The notes under the pieces were generated by a model. That model made no database searches. It saw nothing but the letters and a program-made list of their open reading frames with translations, and was not told the origin of the DNA. From assembly GCF_015706575.1 (NCBI RefSeq), contig NW_024037051.1, forward strand, positions 13,427,016 to 13,491,015: a DNA stretch of 64,000 nt, given 5' to 3'. Position numbers and translations under genes: made by a program. The DNA is from Patiria miniata (taxonomy: Eukaryota > Echinodermata > Asteroidea > Valvatida > Asterinidae). The stretch's first letter is position 1. Each line of letters begins with the position of its first letter. Below are positions 59,401 through 62,783 of the stretch, one piece after another.

Positions 59401-61473
59401 GGTCCTGTTTCGACCCGAACGTGCAATTTGTGTAAAAGTCGTCGTTGGGGGCAGCAAACAAAACATAGTAAATCGTGACGTAATAAACAGGACTCGTTTA
59501 TACTACGCTGCATCGGGAGTCCTGTTTATTACGTCACGATTTACTATGTTTTGTTTGCTGCCCCCAACGACGACTTTCACACAAATTGCACGTTCGGGTC
59601 AAAAGTACCTTTTGTACTCATTTCATGACAGACACAATAGTCGTTTTTATTTCATCACACCTTAGGCTACATATACCCGACAAATGACGGAAATGTCTTC
59701 GAGCATTCCACAACCTCTTCAACTTTTACTGGAGCATTTGTCGACAGCCCAGCTTCCCCCTGAGTGTCCCTTCTCACTGGCTATTGCAATTTTGGGAAAC
59801 TAGGACAGAAATTCCCCTATCTTTGTGGAGTTCTATGAACTCCATCAGCTTGGTACAACCATGACAACTGTGACCTAAATAGTTGCACGCCCTCAGCCTT
59901 CCAGCACTGTCAGTGAATTTAACTATGGATTCTGTGCATGAACAGTAGCAGTTTGTGACTATACTGGTGAGAGTTCATGTGCAGGACACATTGCATGTGC
60001 ACACTGGTTTGCGTGTATGGTGCAAGGTACATGTGCCGGTACATGTATACACCACTCAATTTAATTCTGAACTACCGGTAAGGGGGGGGGGGGGGTGCAT
60101 TTTGCGGGTAGTACGTGAATTGGGTTGGGTACCCGATCGGAAAAAAAACATGGGTACCTGGGTACCTGATAAAGAAAACCAACTCCAAAATTTAAATCTC
60201 TGAAGTTGCTGTACAGATCGTTCATAAAGGTCCGCACGATAAAACTACCGCATCAGTGCATCAATATAGCAATACAGTGAGCTATATGCATGTACATGTA
60301 GCTTAAAGGTAAATTGCATTTTTGCAAGCGCCATCAACGTGACTCAATTTTGTTTTTCCATGCGGCCTGATTTTCATTCATTCATTCAAAACCTTTCCTT
60401 TTCATTGTCTGAGAAGTTACTAAGTAATATGTAAAGTTGGTTACGGGTACTCAATTCCATAATCAGGCATGCAACTGGGAAGTCACAAAAAAAGAGGAAA
60501 TTCAAATCTTTCCAAGACTTTGTACAGTGTTTTTCTATTGTCAATGGCACACATGGGAATTAAAAAAAGAGGAAATCAGCTGATCCGAGGAAAAGTTGCA
60601 TGCCTGCATAATGTGGAAGCAGTTCCTGACATCAGCGGTCAGTTACCATGGTTACTCGATTAACCGGTTCTGATGCACAGCCCTCTTCTGAATGTGCACA
60701 AACTCGTAGCATCATCGCGTGAGCATCGGGTGTATGGTGACAATGCAATCAAGTTCCGCCTAACTCTCTTTTTGTACCGTTTTGGGTAACTGACCTATCG
60801 CCGTTTGCGAGTTAGCCACGCCCCTTAGGCCAAAAAATAATAGTTCTGCTTCCGGTTTCCCTTCTTACCCTATTCTGACAGCCCCTACCCTAATTTTTTT
60901 TATGGGAAAATGAGAAAAAAAAACCCCAAAACCATCAATTTTTACCTTTTACCCTTGACTGCACGTGGACGCCTCCATATGATCGTACATAAAAAAAAAT
61001 GCCCCCCCCCCCCCAAAAAAATCCCTACTTACCTACCCTATTTTCGAATGCCATGTAATCGGAAGCAGAACTATTTTTTTGGCCTTAGACAACCCTAAGT
61101 TTTGTTTGTCTCAGGATTTGCGCATTCCGCGTCCATTTAATTTTTGTATATCATGTAATTGGACAATATTTCACAAGCTGCGTTGACGCGATTCTACTGC
61201 GGTTCTACCGCGATAGGTCAACTGCCCAGGGAGTTCGTAGACAAAAACATTACAGAAACGACAACACGATTCCCAAAATGACGCTCACCTGTGGGTCCAG
61301 GAGCCAGTAGTGCCATGATATCTCTCCTGTAATGTTGAGGTCGCAGTGGGCTGAGTGACAGAGCTGGAACTGTTATCACTGAGTTCACCATAGACCCAGT
61401 CGGGTAGAGATTTCGCACCGCTCTCAGCACTCGCAGGGAATGAAACGTGCCCGGGCTCATCAAAGTAAATGGA
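29325..61473 (-). CDS. CEP112: CEP112 (CCDC46), centrosomal coiled-coil protein, 5'-partial
   Basis: A long alpha-helical protein of the centrosome; in mammals CEP112 is also needed for sperm head-tail attachment. Twenty-one exons are placed by GT-AG sites, agreeing phases and collinear similarity to vertebrate CEP112 recalled from memory: 61289-61473, 58899-58980, 57460-57529, 56896-57035, 56069-56168, 54231-54349, 52099-52242, 50898-51052, 49769-49898, 47758-47850, 46167-46306, 43986-44229, 41632-41814, 40140-40283, 38740-38826, 37316-37378, 36716-36768, 34280-34370, 33495-33584, 32086-32151, 29325-29456. The sum is 2511 nt, 836 codons plus stop, with no internal stop. Diagnostic blocks are SIYFDEP, EEKLRLQQRHDEAIQK, ILDRKNSE, RKQQLVELGLLREEEKQR and ELEDTIESLKSQV. 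Human CEP112 is about 955 residues; the missing N-terminal part (DUF4485 domain) should lie beyond 64,000. After about residue 113 the sequence is almost all heptad-type Glu/Lys/Gln/Leu coiled coil. Confidence 0.93.
29661..29902 (-). mobile_element. Inverted-repeat element carrying a hammerhead ribozyme
   Basis: Two 83-bp arms (29661-29743 and 29820-29902), starting GCTTAGAAGATATTAG and with a single visible mismatch, flank a 76-bp centre that holds the hammerhead motif. Hammerheads with minimal stem III are known from the terminal repeats of Penelope-like elements and from related non-autonomous sequences, so this is probably a Penelope-like or retrozyme-like remnant. No protein part is present. 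Confidence 0.6.
29777..29820 (-). ncRNA. Hammerhead ribozyme candidate (minimal stem III)
   Basis: On the minus strand, in order: GUCUC, CUGACGA, U, GACUAG, AGCAGG, CUAGUC, GAAACGUU, GAGAC. This gives stem I GUCUC/GAGAC (5 bp), core CUGANGA, stem II GACUAG/CUAGUC (6 bp) with a 6-nt loop, core GAAA, and a two-pair stem III (AC/GU) with U at the cleavage position. All core positions fit. A stem III this short usually acts as a dimer. It lies in the last CEP112 intron in the sense orientation. Confidence 0.75.
30158..30712. mobile_element. Composite hairpin MITE E2
   Basis: The hairpin at 30158-30322 has arms ACAAATATTGAATGC / GCATTCAATATTTGT, a long stem (CTAGCCTCCCGAGGT, CCATGGACCATTCTATTT) and apex CCCGAGGCGAAGCCAAGGG. 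The body at 30325-30712 is bounded by inverted TATAACACTTCACCCACAG / CTGTGGGTGAGGTGTTATA, with GACCAATCA near its right end and a GC-rich middle. It lies in the CEP112 last intron. Confidence 0.8.
30713..31424. other. CEP112 intron sequence, unclassified
   Basis: No repeat or exon recognised between element E2 and the next MITE. Confidence 0.5.
31425..31943. mobile_element. TTAA MITE family A, copy 1
   Basis: Flanked by TTAA on both sides. Ends are AGCTATAGTCCATCATTTG and CAAATGATGGACTATACCT. A perfect inner palindrome, ACGGTGCGTCTTAAGACGCACCGT in two halves, sits near the middle. TTAA duplication suggests a piggyBac-like source; no coding part. Confidence 0.8.
32086..32151 (-). CDS. CEP112: CEP112 exon (residues 772-793)
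   Basis: A 66-nt, 22-codon exon, phase 0 on both sides, reading MTHLKQDNENRMRGFMPLSV then RQ. Acceptor ATTACCAG, donor GTAAGAAC. Matches the vertebrate block ending LMPASLRQ. Confidence 0.9.
32765..33445 (+). repeat. G-rich purine minisatellite in CEP112 intron
   Basis: The plus strand is almost pure purine plus T, built of GGGGAGTTGAGGCGGGG-like units with G runs of up to 18. The complement gives long proline-rich open frames (ASTPPP) in two registers. These are composition artefacts, not genes. G-quadruplexes could form on the plus (template) strand. The array ends 50 bp from the exon at 33495. Confidence 0.85.
33495..33584 (-). CDS. CEP112: CEP112 exon (residues 742-771)
   Basis: A 90-nt exon, phase 0 both sides, TLHQDLDKQRSRARQMERDL then QQKDFQHQDQ. 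Acceptor TTGACTAG is weak (few pyrimidines); donor GTATATGG. It lies directly beside the G-rich array in the downstream intron. Confidence 0.87.
33745..34080 (-). mobile_element. tRNA-derived SINE with (ATT)n tail
   Basis: The minus-strand head has TGGTGTAGTGCCTCTCATC and B box GGGTTCGATTCC; the body includes GGTTTTCCTCCCT-like and TTTTGCGG...ATCAAAAC sequence; the tail is a run of ATT. A relative lies on the plus strand at 51090-51385. Confidence 0.7.
34143..34215 (+). mobile_element. tRNA-core SINE, copy 1
   Basis: GGCTAGATAGCTCAGTTGGT (A box) to GCAGGTTCAAACCTTG (B box), followed by CCAGTCAATTTCT and a short tail. The acceptor stem pairs poorly, so it is probably a SINE head. Relatives lie at 48685, 50748 and 52509. 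Confidence 0.65.
34280..34370 (-). CDS. CEP112: CEP112 exon (residues 711-741)
   Basis: A 91-nt exon; the first base completes a split Arg codon. Reads NDLERQMTDAIAKLEDEKEL then LKKQHAAYLK. Acceptor ACAGTTGTAG, donor GTCAGACA (non-consensus third base). Confidence 0.88.
34434..34814. mobile_element. TTAA MITE family B, copy 1
   Basis: TTAA on both sides, ends AGGCATACATACGATTACTTG and ATGATCCTATACGCCT-like. The interior (GATCGTACTGGTACTAAACA) is a diverged relative of family A. Confidence 0.7.
35047..35345. mobile_element. Body of composite MITE E4 family, no hairpin
   Basis: Matches 47330-47600 in the opposite orientation (TTGTTATATCG end; ACCTGCCGGCGC; AAAGGTTACATC). The terminal hairpin of its relative is missing. 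Confidence 0.6.
35363..35735. mobile_element. PIF/Harbinger-type MITE H1
   Basis: GGCCAAAAAG ... TTTTTTTGTGGCC termini with a TTA duplication on each side; TWA 3-bp duplications are typical of PIF/Harbinger. The second arm part is CGGTCT(T/C)TGGTCAG. No transposase. Confidence 0.75.
35740..36030 (-). mobile_element. tRNA-derived SINE (long body)
   Basis: Minus strand: tRNA-like head with B box GTGGGTTCGAGTCCAGCC, then CTTGTGTCCTTGGGCAAGGC and CCCAGAAGTAAATGGGTACC, sequences common in SINEs of marine deuterostomes. The tail reaches the Harbinger-type MITE. Confidence 0.65.
36037..36663. mobile_element. Inverted-repeat DNA element, hAT-like
   Basis: The ends ATGTTGTGCA / TGCACAACAT are bracketed by GCCCACTG at 36029-36036 and 36664-36671, an 8-bp duplication as in hAT elements. 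Inside, CCGACCCGAA-like motifs recur in both orientations. The left end lacks a few terminal bases relative to the right, so the family call is tentative. Confidence 0.5.
36716..36768 (-). CDS. CEP112: CEP112 exon (residues 694-710)
   Basis: A 53-nt exon, NNRQLNDTIETLRQESS, leaving two bases (AG) of a split codon. Acceptor TTCTGCACAG, donor GTGAGCTT. Confidence 0.87.
37316..37378 (-). CDS. CEP112: CEP112 exon (residues 673-693)
   Basis: A 63-nt exon, phase 0, TNSRLKDIEKDYNERLTKTA then E. It aligns with the vertebrate block ANSKLKQIEKEYTQKLAKSS. Acceptor AATTCATTTCAG, donor GTAAGCTA. Confidence 0.9.
37560..37735. mobile_element. Composite hairpin MITE E2 family, truncated
   Basis: A shortened hairpin (TGCCTCCTGAGGTGATCCATG / CGTGGATCACCGAGGGAGG without the apex) followed by AATAATACCTCACCCACA, the left end of the E2 body. 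The rest is absent. Confidence 0.6.
38063..38400. mobile_element. CTATGGGCTCCGTGC repeat, copy 1
   Basis: Left end CCTATGGGCTCCGTGCGCC, right end GTACTTGTGCACGGAGC, so the ends are inverted repeats. A second copy with a SINE inserted lies at 55103-55684. Confidence 0.65.
38740..38826 (-). CDS. CEP112: CEP112 exon (residues 644-672)
   Basis: An 87-nt exon, phase 0, VSTLKSEMEQQRLRLQRDHS then AEIEQMLQK. Acceptor TTTTATGGAAG, donor GTAAGTAG. Confidence 0.9.
39055..39260. repeat. Tandem repeat around GACACCGTCTCGGTGTC
   Basis: Units of AACTCGTAGCAGAAACTTGC, then GACACCGTCTCGGTGTCTTT, recur about three to four times with variation. The GACACCG...CGGTGTC part is itself a palindrome. Confidence 0.7.
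39778..40062 (+). pseudogene. LINE reverse-transcriptase 3' fragment (CR1/L2/Rex-like)
   Basis: A short frame ends with SVSGPRCWNSLS...SLDNFKGILKTDLF, the conserved C-terminal signature of CR1/L2/Rex1-group LINE proteins. Only the tail of the protein survives, 5'-truncated as is usual for LINE copies. It is antisense to CEP112 and lies in the intron beside the exon at 40140. Confidence 0.7.
40140..40283 (-). CDS. CEP112: CEP112 exon (residues 596-643)
   Basis: A 144-nt exon, phase 0, containing RKQQLVELGLLREEEKQRA, the block most nearly identical to vertebrate CEP112 and the best single identifier of the gene. Acceptor TTTATTTCAAG, donor GTAAGTAA. Confidence 0.94.
41234..41585. mobile_element. 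TTAA MITE family B, copy 2
   Basis: Left end TTAAAGGCATAGGATCATTTG; right end AATCCTATATGCCTTT lacking a clear TTAA. Ends 47 bp from the CEP112 exon at 41632. Confidence 0.7.
41632..41814 (-). CDS. CEP112: CEP112 exon (residues 535-595)
   Basis: A 183-nt exon, phase 0, starting LSDQETSHIEKVTQLVQQQQ and ending SLQRQDRDTA. Acceptor TTTGCAG, donor GTAGGCAT. Confidence 0.9.
41945..42205. mobile_element. TTAA MITE family B, partial copy
   Basis: Right two thirds of the family (GTTATATCCACTGAGCT, GCAAATGATCCTATATG). The left end is not clear. Confidence 0.55.
42700..43719 (+). repeat. 145-bp tandem repeat, seven copies
   Basis: Repeat starts (GATTTCTATTG) fall at 42700, 42845, 42990, 43135, 43280, 43425, 43570 and a stub at 43715: exactly 145 bp each, no indels. 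The unit includes TTGGCCTTTTGGCCCCAAA and ends TCAAGTTATCGCGCTGACAA. This sequence resembles a repeat widespread in marine invertebrates (from memory), usually followed by a GCCCCTTCGG...CCGCGGGGC hairpin, which is present at 43815-43840. Confidence 0.92.
43725..43793. repeat. CA/CCCA microsatellite
   Basis: ACACACACACCCACCCACC run following the tandem array. Confidence 0.85.
43986..44229 (-). CDS. CEP112: CEP112 exon (residues 453-534)
   Basis: The largest exon here at 244 nt, completing a split Arg. Reads DKDEQLEKFAELRKMQSQKA ... EFKQQVEHNSSRMFDDMKAQ ... KVEADLLQSKELRQTQTRE. It matches the vertebrate block LEEFKRQVELNSEKVYAEMK. Acceptor TTTGGTTTAG, donor GTACACAA. Confidence 0.92.
44289..44983. 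mobile_element. TTAA MITE family A, copy 2, with inserted 144-bp MITE
   Basis: Right end ATGATGGACTGTACTTTTAA; left end AAGGTACAGTCCATCAT. A second element (44476-44619) is inserted in it. Confidence 0.75.
44476..44619. mobile_element. CAGGCATGCAACT short MITE, copy 1
   Basis: 144 bp, with ends CAGGCATGC...GCATGCCTG-type inverted repeats and internal AAACGAGGAAAT twice. Other copies lie at 51869-52011, 60464-60606 and 62678-62762. Confidence 0.75.
44990..46160. other. CEP112 intron sequence, mostly unclassified
   Basis: (CAGT)n at 45082-45104. Otherwise no exon or clear repeat is recognised. Confidence 0.45.
46167..46306 (-). CDS. CEP112: CEP112 exon (residues 407-452)
   Basis: A 140-nt exon, DLESMLKQDKLHQENLHEKQ then IMSLRSELEGERQDNHNKIL, leaving two bases of a split codon. 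Acceptor TGTCATTGCTAAG, donor GTATTGAT. Confidence 0.88.
46463..46984. mobile_element. Composite hairpin MITE E3
   Basis: Same family as E2, with the hairpin on the right (46849-46984, apex CCTTGGCTTCGCCTAGGGG). The body 46463-46845 has inverted TATAACACCTCACCAACAG / GTGAGTGAAGTGTTATA and a TTGATTGG motif at its left. Confidence 0.75.
47005..47745 (-). repeat. Decayed partial copies of a CEP112 exon 3' end
   Basis: Three stretches resemble the 3' part of the exon at 47758-47850: 47005-47065, 47130-47165 and 47609-47680. The last two keep a donor-like GTAAG (QQRQEL then AGAGTAAG; GAAAACTCAGGGTAAG). Each is followed by the same MITE-derived tail (AAACATTGG, ACTAGTT, AGCAGTCAATATT). They look like diverged tandem duplicates, one later split by element E4. 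Confidence 0.6.
47205..47606. mobile_element. Composite hairpin MITE E4
   Basis: The hairpin (47205-47320) has stem TTGTTGACTGCTGT.ACGTG and apex CCCGAGGCGAAGGAGG. The body 47325-47600 is bounded by GTTATATCGTGC / GCACACGATATAAC, with GACCAATGAAAT at the right and GCGCGCCGGCAGG inside. Confidence 0.7.
47758..47850 (-). CDS. CEP112: CEP112 exon (residues 376-406)
   Basis: A 93-nt exon, phase 0, SVDTIRELEQHIQDLKQQLQ then DSEHRRQRELR; matches vertebrate ELEQNVCQLKQQLQESELQR. Acceptor TTATGGAATTAG, donor GTAAGAAC. Decayed partial copies of its 3' end lie in the next intron (47005-47745). Confidence 0.9.
48020..48571. mobile_element. TTAA MITE family A, copy 3
   Basis: TTAA flanks, left AGCTCAGTCCATCATTTGC, inner palindrome GATGCGTCTAAAGACGCATC. 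Confidence 0.75.
48573..48632 (-). mobile_element. tRNA-core SINE fragment
   Basis: Minus strand: TGGATAGCTGAGTTGGTAGAG then a degraded B box, then CCAGTCAATTTCTTTGTTC. It faces the next copy. Confidence 0.5.
48685..48757 (+). mobile_element. tRNA-core SINE, copy 2
   Basis: GGATAGCTCAATTGTAAAGC ... GCAGGTTCAAACCCTGC, followed by CCAATCAATTCTTTG; one base short in the A-box region. Confidence 0.6.
48801..49720. mobile_element. TTAA MITE family A, copy 4, split by H3
   Basis: Left end TTAAAGGTAAGAGTACATC; right end ATGATCTACTCTACCT. The Harbinger-type MITE H3 sits in the middle, duplicating TAA. Confidence 0.75.
49162..49531. mobile_element. PIF/Harbinger-type MITE H3
   Basis: GGCCAAAAAAAAAAAGTCTC then CGGTTTCTGGTATG, mirrored at the right end; TAA on both sides (49159-49161, 49532-49534). 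The interior is about 300 bp without transposase. Confidence 0.85.
49769..49898 (-). CDS. CEP112: CEP112 exon (residues 332-375)
   Basis: A 130-nt exon completing a split Arg, YAEVEKAAEQARDDQEMEMR ... SIEFMKTEHSLSLAK. Acceptor ACTGCCACAAAG, donor GTATGGCT. Confidence 0.9.
49965..50356. mobile_element. TTAA MITE family B, copy 3
   Basis: Left end TATAGGATCATTTGGCAT; right end AATAGGCCTTTAA; a C-run lies at 50061-50078. Confidence 0.6.
50748..50823 (+). mobile_element. tRNA-core SINE, copy 3
   Basis: GATTGATAGCTCAGTTGGTA ... GTAGGTTCAAACTCTG then CCAGTCAATTTCTTTGTTCC. It lies 75 bp from the CEP112 exon at 50898. Confidence 0.65.
50898..51052 (-). CDS. CEP112: CEP112 exon (residues 281-331)
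   Basis: A 155-nt exon, AEVIRDLEARITQISQESEK ... REKAELERRNMLLSAELENI, leaving two bases. Acceptor AATGTTACAG, donor GTAATAAA. Confidence 0.9.
51090..51385 (+). mobile_element. tRNA-derived SINE, relative of 33745-34080
   Basis: Head with B box GGGTTCGATTCCCTCC, then GGTTTTCCCCAGAAC-like body, running to AAGAATAAAGTG. Confidence 0.55.
51480..51860. repeat. Degenerate GACTCAAGT/GAGTCAAGTCA repeat
   Basis: About 380 bp made of loosely repeated AAGTCAAGTCAC, GTGACTCAAGTTGAGTCA and similar. Confidence 0.7.
51869..52011. mobile_element. CAGGCATGCAACT short MITE, copy 2
   Basis: Ends CAGGCTTGCACTTGG and TTTGCACGCCTG. Its right end lies 88 bp from the CEP112 exon at 52099. Confidence 0.7.
52099..52242 (-). 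CDS. CEP112: CEP112 exon (residues 233-280)
   Basis: A 144-nt exon, phase 0, EFEQEKFEMQKQHTKAIQEI then LDDTNVRLHKMETEYSEQ; very close to the vertebrate block EMEQEKFDLQKQHTENIQEL. Acceptor CTTTTGTTTCAG, donor GTAGGCTT. Confidence 0.93.
52509..52586 (-). mobile_element. tRNA-core SINE, copy 4
   Basis: Minus strand: GGGCTAGATAACTCAGTTGG ... GCAGGTTCAAACCCCGC. This is the best-preserved copy in tRNA terms, with clean A and B boxes and anticodon-arm-like AACGGTAATCTGG. Confidence 0.65.
52602..52987. mobile_element. Large foldback MITE
   Basis: Ends AATAAGCCATTTG / CAAATGGCTTATT. Inner blocks pair too: CCAGACCAAAGACACTGTTG with its inverse, and TGATTCGGGGCAAGC / GCTTGCCCCGAATCA. The two arms, about 150-190 bp, fold on each other imperfectly. 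Confidence 0.8.
53389..53808. mobile_element. mariner-type MITE M2
   Basis: CAGGGTGGCCCTAAA ... TTTGGGCCACCCTG flanked by TA. No transposase frame. Distinct from, but like, the one at 28701. Confidence 0.8.
54231..54349 (-). CDS. CEP112: CEP112 exon (residues 193-232)
   Basis: A 119-nt exon completing a split Val, QTLVKESAMIRDSRDQQIAE then LKKMVEHSDQSTQNEYETK. Acceptor TTTGTCTCTGTAG, donor GTAGGCTC. Confidence 0.9.
54520..55101. mobile_element. Composite hairpin MITE E5
   Basis: The hairpin 54520-54671 has arms ACAAATAATGAATGTTT and TGACAGATGAAATGTTCCAT and apex AGCCGAGTGG. The body 54674-55101 is bounded by TATAACACCTGGATGAATCC and its inverse, with a CATCAATCAGATGACG motif at the right and GCGCTGCGCGCCACGCGCGC inside. 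Confidence 0.75.
55103..55684. mobile_element. CTATGGGCTCCGTGC repeat, copy 2, with SINE inserted
   Basis: The flanks match 38075-38400 on both sides (GTACTGTACTGGTT; CTGAATGTGCA; right end GTGCACGGAGCCCATAGG). The centre holds a headless SINE copy (55200-55370), so the SINE entered this element. Confidence 0.65.
55200..55370 (+). mobile_element. SINE fragment (body and tail)
   Basis: GGTGTTTCTGGCAGTAGCTG ... CACCTTGTAAACCC ... AAGGTGCTAGATAATGGG; same family as 6705-7068 without its tRNA head. Confidence 0.6.
56069..56168 (-). CDS. CEP112: CEP112 exon (residues 160-192)
   Basis: A 100-nt exon, ILDRKNSEMEDMKNHYRSKS then KEMDTTIRKLERK plus one base. Acceptor TTCTGTTAAATTTAG, donor GTAAGATC. 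Confidence 0.9.
56455..56846. mobile_element. TTAA MITE family B, copy 4
   Basis: Left end TATAGGCATATAGGATCATTT; right end decayed near GCAAATGAGAATTAA. Ends 50 bp from the CEP112 exon at 56896. Confidence 0.6.
56896..57035 (-). CDS. CEP112: CEP112 exon (residues 113-159)
   Basis: A 140-nt exon completing a split Ala, NSSLKEGTMMRRQHEKELEM ... EEKLRLQQRHDEAIQK. The coiled coil starts here. Acceptor TTGCCTTTTAG, donor GTATATAG. Confidence 0.92.
57127..57225. mobile_element. pogo/Tigger-type end
   Basis: TACAGTGGAACGCCGTTATA, then ACGAACATCG, matches the style of pogo-group terminal repeats (from memory). The partner end is not found; probably a fragment. Confidence 0.5.
57460..57529 (-). CDS. 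CEP112: CEP112 exon (residues 90-112)
   Basis: A 70-nt exon, RDANEEMFAYDSSGMSPTKT then SFR plus one base. Low-complexity, non-helical. Support comes from splice sites and matching phases rather than strong similarity. Confidence 0.78.
57600..58270. other. CEP112 intron sequence with a diverged repeat
   Basis: 57680-58160 resembles 60178-60420 in several blocks (GAAGTTGCT, TTCATTTGAAAAT, CAAAACCTTTC, CATTGTC). A decayed dispersed repeat, otherwise unclassified. Confidence 0.4.
58277..58811. mobile_element. TTAA MITE family A, copy 5
   Basis: TTAA both sides; AGCCAGAGTCCATCATTTGC left, AAATGATGGACTATACCT right; inner palindrome ACGGTGCTTCTTAAGAAGCACCGT in two halves. Its left edge follows an intron; its right edge is 88 bp from the CEP112 exon at 58899. 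Confidence 0.8.
58899..58980 (-). CDS. CEP112: CEP112 exon (residues 62-89)
   Basis: An 82-nt exon completing a split Arg, RSRTENGVVSATAAGDKDYH then SHVDKTR. Acceptor GTTTGAATGCAG, donor GTAAGACA. Confidence 0.78.
59268..59719. repeat. 452-bp near-perfect palindrome
   Basis: Arms of over 200 bp, starting AGAGGTTGTGGAATGCTCGA and ending with its inverse, meet around a spacer of about 20 bp at 59493-59515. The left arm has about 25 bases absent from the right (near 59383-59408). Other than that I see only scattered mismatches. Confidence 0.9.
60464..60606. mobile_element. CAGGCATGCAACT short MITE, copy 3
   Basis: CAGGCATGCAACTGGGAAG ... AGTTGCATGCCTG, the cleanest inverted ends of the family. 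Confidence 0.8.
60828..61084. mobile_element. PIF/Harbinger-type MITE H4
   Basis: GGCCAAAAAATAATAGTTCT then GCTTCCGGTT, mirrored at the right; TTA on both sides. The ends differ from H1-H3 after the first 10 bases. Confidence 0.8.
61289..61473 (-). CDS. CEP112: CEP112 exon (residues 1-61 of the visible part)
   Basis: A 185-nt exon, SIYFDEPGHVSFPASAESGA ... LSDNSSSSVTQPTATSTLQE. SIYFDEP recalls the end of the DUF4485 domain in vertebrate CEP112 (from memory). Acceptor GCTTGTCAG, donor GTGAGCGT. Entry is phase 0. Confidence 0.82.
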
Positions 61474-61623
61474 CTGACAAGCAGAAAAATTGATTAAACT
61501 TACAATTATTTATATAATAGAATACGAGAGGACAGTAATGGGGATCAACGTGCAGTAAGCAGTAGTTGATGAACAATTATAAAAGGAATGCTTTTGTCAC
61601 AGATTATGCGAACACTGTGTAAC

Positions 61624-62142
61624 TTAAAGCCCGAGTCCATCATTTGCAGCTATCCAAAAATGTAACCGGCATAATTATTGTTGAAAAACATACTGGTTGA
61701 AAGATAGTAAGGGGACTAAACTCCCTGTGAAATGATCCTTTCTGGCAAGCTCTCATTTTGAAGAAATCAACGAAAGAAGGCATTTCCAACGGTGCTTCTT
61801 AAGAAGCACCGTAGGAAAATTTAAATTAGTTGTTCGTTTTGTTATTTGGCGCAGCGTGCACAAGCATTGGAACGACGCACAGGCGCGCGCGGTTGCTATA
61901 ATTCGTTGGATCAGTGCGCAACATCGCGTAAAGCTGCAATTCAAAACAATTTGAAACATGATTTAGCAACTTTTGATTTTAAATTGAGATCCTAGAATGC
62001 TGTTTTTCTCAGAATATGAAGCTGAAGCTGAGCTGAAACTTCATCAAGTAAGTTGTTCAGTATCCTTCTTTAGATTTTGAACACTTTTGTTGCTTCAAAC
62101 GAACAAAATGCACTAATTACAAATGATGGACTATAGCTTTAA
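61624..62142. mobile_element. TTAA MITE family A, copy 6
   Basis: TTAA both sides; AGCCCGAGTCCATCATTTGC left, AAATGATGGACTATAGCT right; inner palindrome ACGGTGCTTCTTAAGAAGCACCGT in two halves. Confidence 0.8.
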
Positions 62143-62287
62143 CTTGCGACTAGATGACTTGTGGTCAGCTTGTGATGGACTTGTGAGGATTTATTGTGAG
62201 GGACTCAATTGCTATACCAGTAACAGGGCGATTGTGTACACTTAATTTACAGAGAACAAAAAACAACTTTTAGGTTATTGGACTTAC

Positions 62288-62305
62288 CAAACTCGTTAGT
62301 GACAT
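62288..62305 (-). CDS. Possible alternative first coding exon (MSLTSL)
   Basis: ATG followed by five codons, then GTAAGTCC. It is phase 0, so it would join the exon at 61473 in frame, and a TAA sits immediately upstream in frame. It could start a CEP112 isoform without DUF4485, or it is chance. Confidence 0.25.
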
Positions 62306-62677
62306 TTAAAACCAACAGGAGTGTCATGGATAGGGGGCAGGGTTTTGATTTTTTTTGAGGGAAGTTTTGAGGTAATAATGAGGACGACAAAACACAACAT
62401 GAAAATAGCGATGGCATCACTGCGACGCACCATGAACGTACAAAACCATGTTGATTCGCATGGCATCAGCTGTAAAATTCATCAGAAAATCGCATATTCT
62501 ATAGAAAGATACTGTTCAAAACTAGAGGAAAAAAACAGTGTCACTGGAAGTACATGTAAGACAAGTCTGCTTTAGGTTGCTGAAGCCATTTTGGAAGCAC
62601 TCTTGACCATGTTGACTTTAAATTGACCAAATCTAAAGAGGGGCTTGTATTAAAGTACAGTACACAATCGATGGTAA

Positions 62678-62762
62678 CAGGCATGCAACTGGGAAGTTAC
62701 AAAAAAGAGAGGAGATTCCTACAAAAAAAGAGAGGGGATTCCAAGCTTTACAAGACTGTATA
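62678..62762. mobile_element. CAGGCATGCAACT short MITE, partial copy 4
   Basis: Left part only; the AAAAAGAGAGG(A/G)GATTCC segment is duplicated. Confidence 0.6.
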
Positions 62763-62783
62763 CATGTACATTATTTTTAATAA

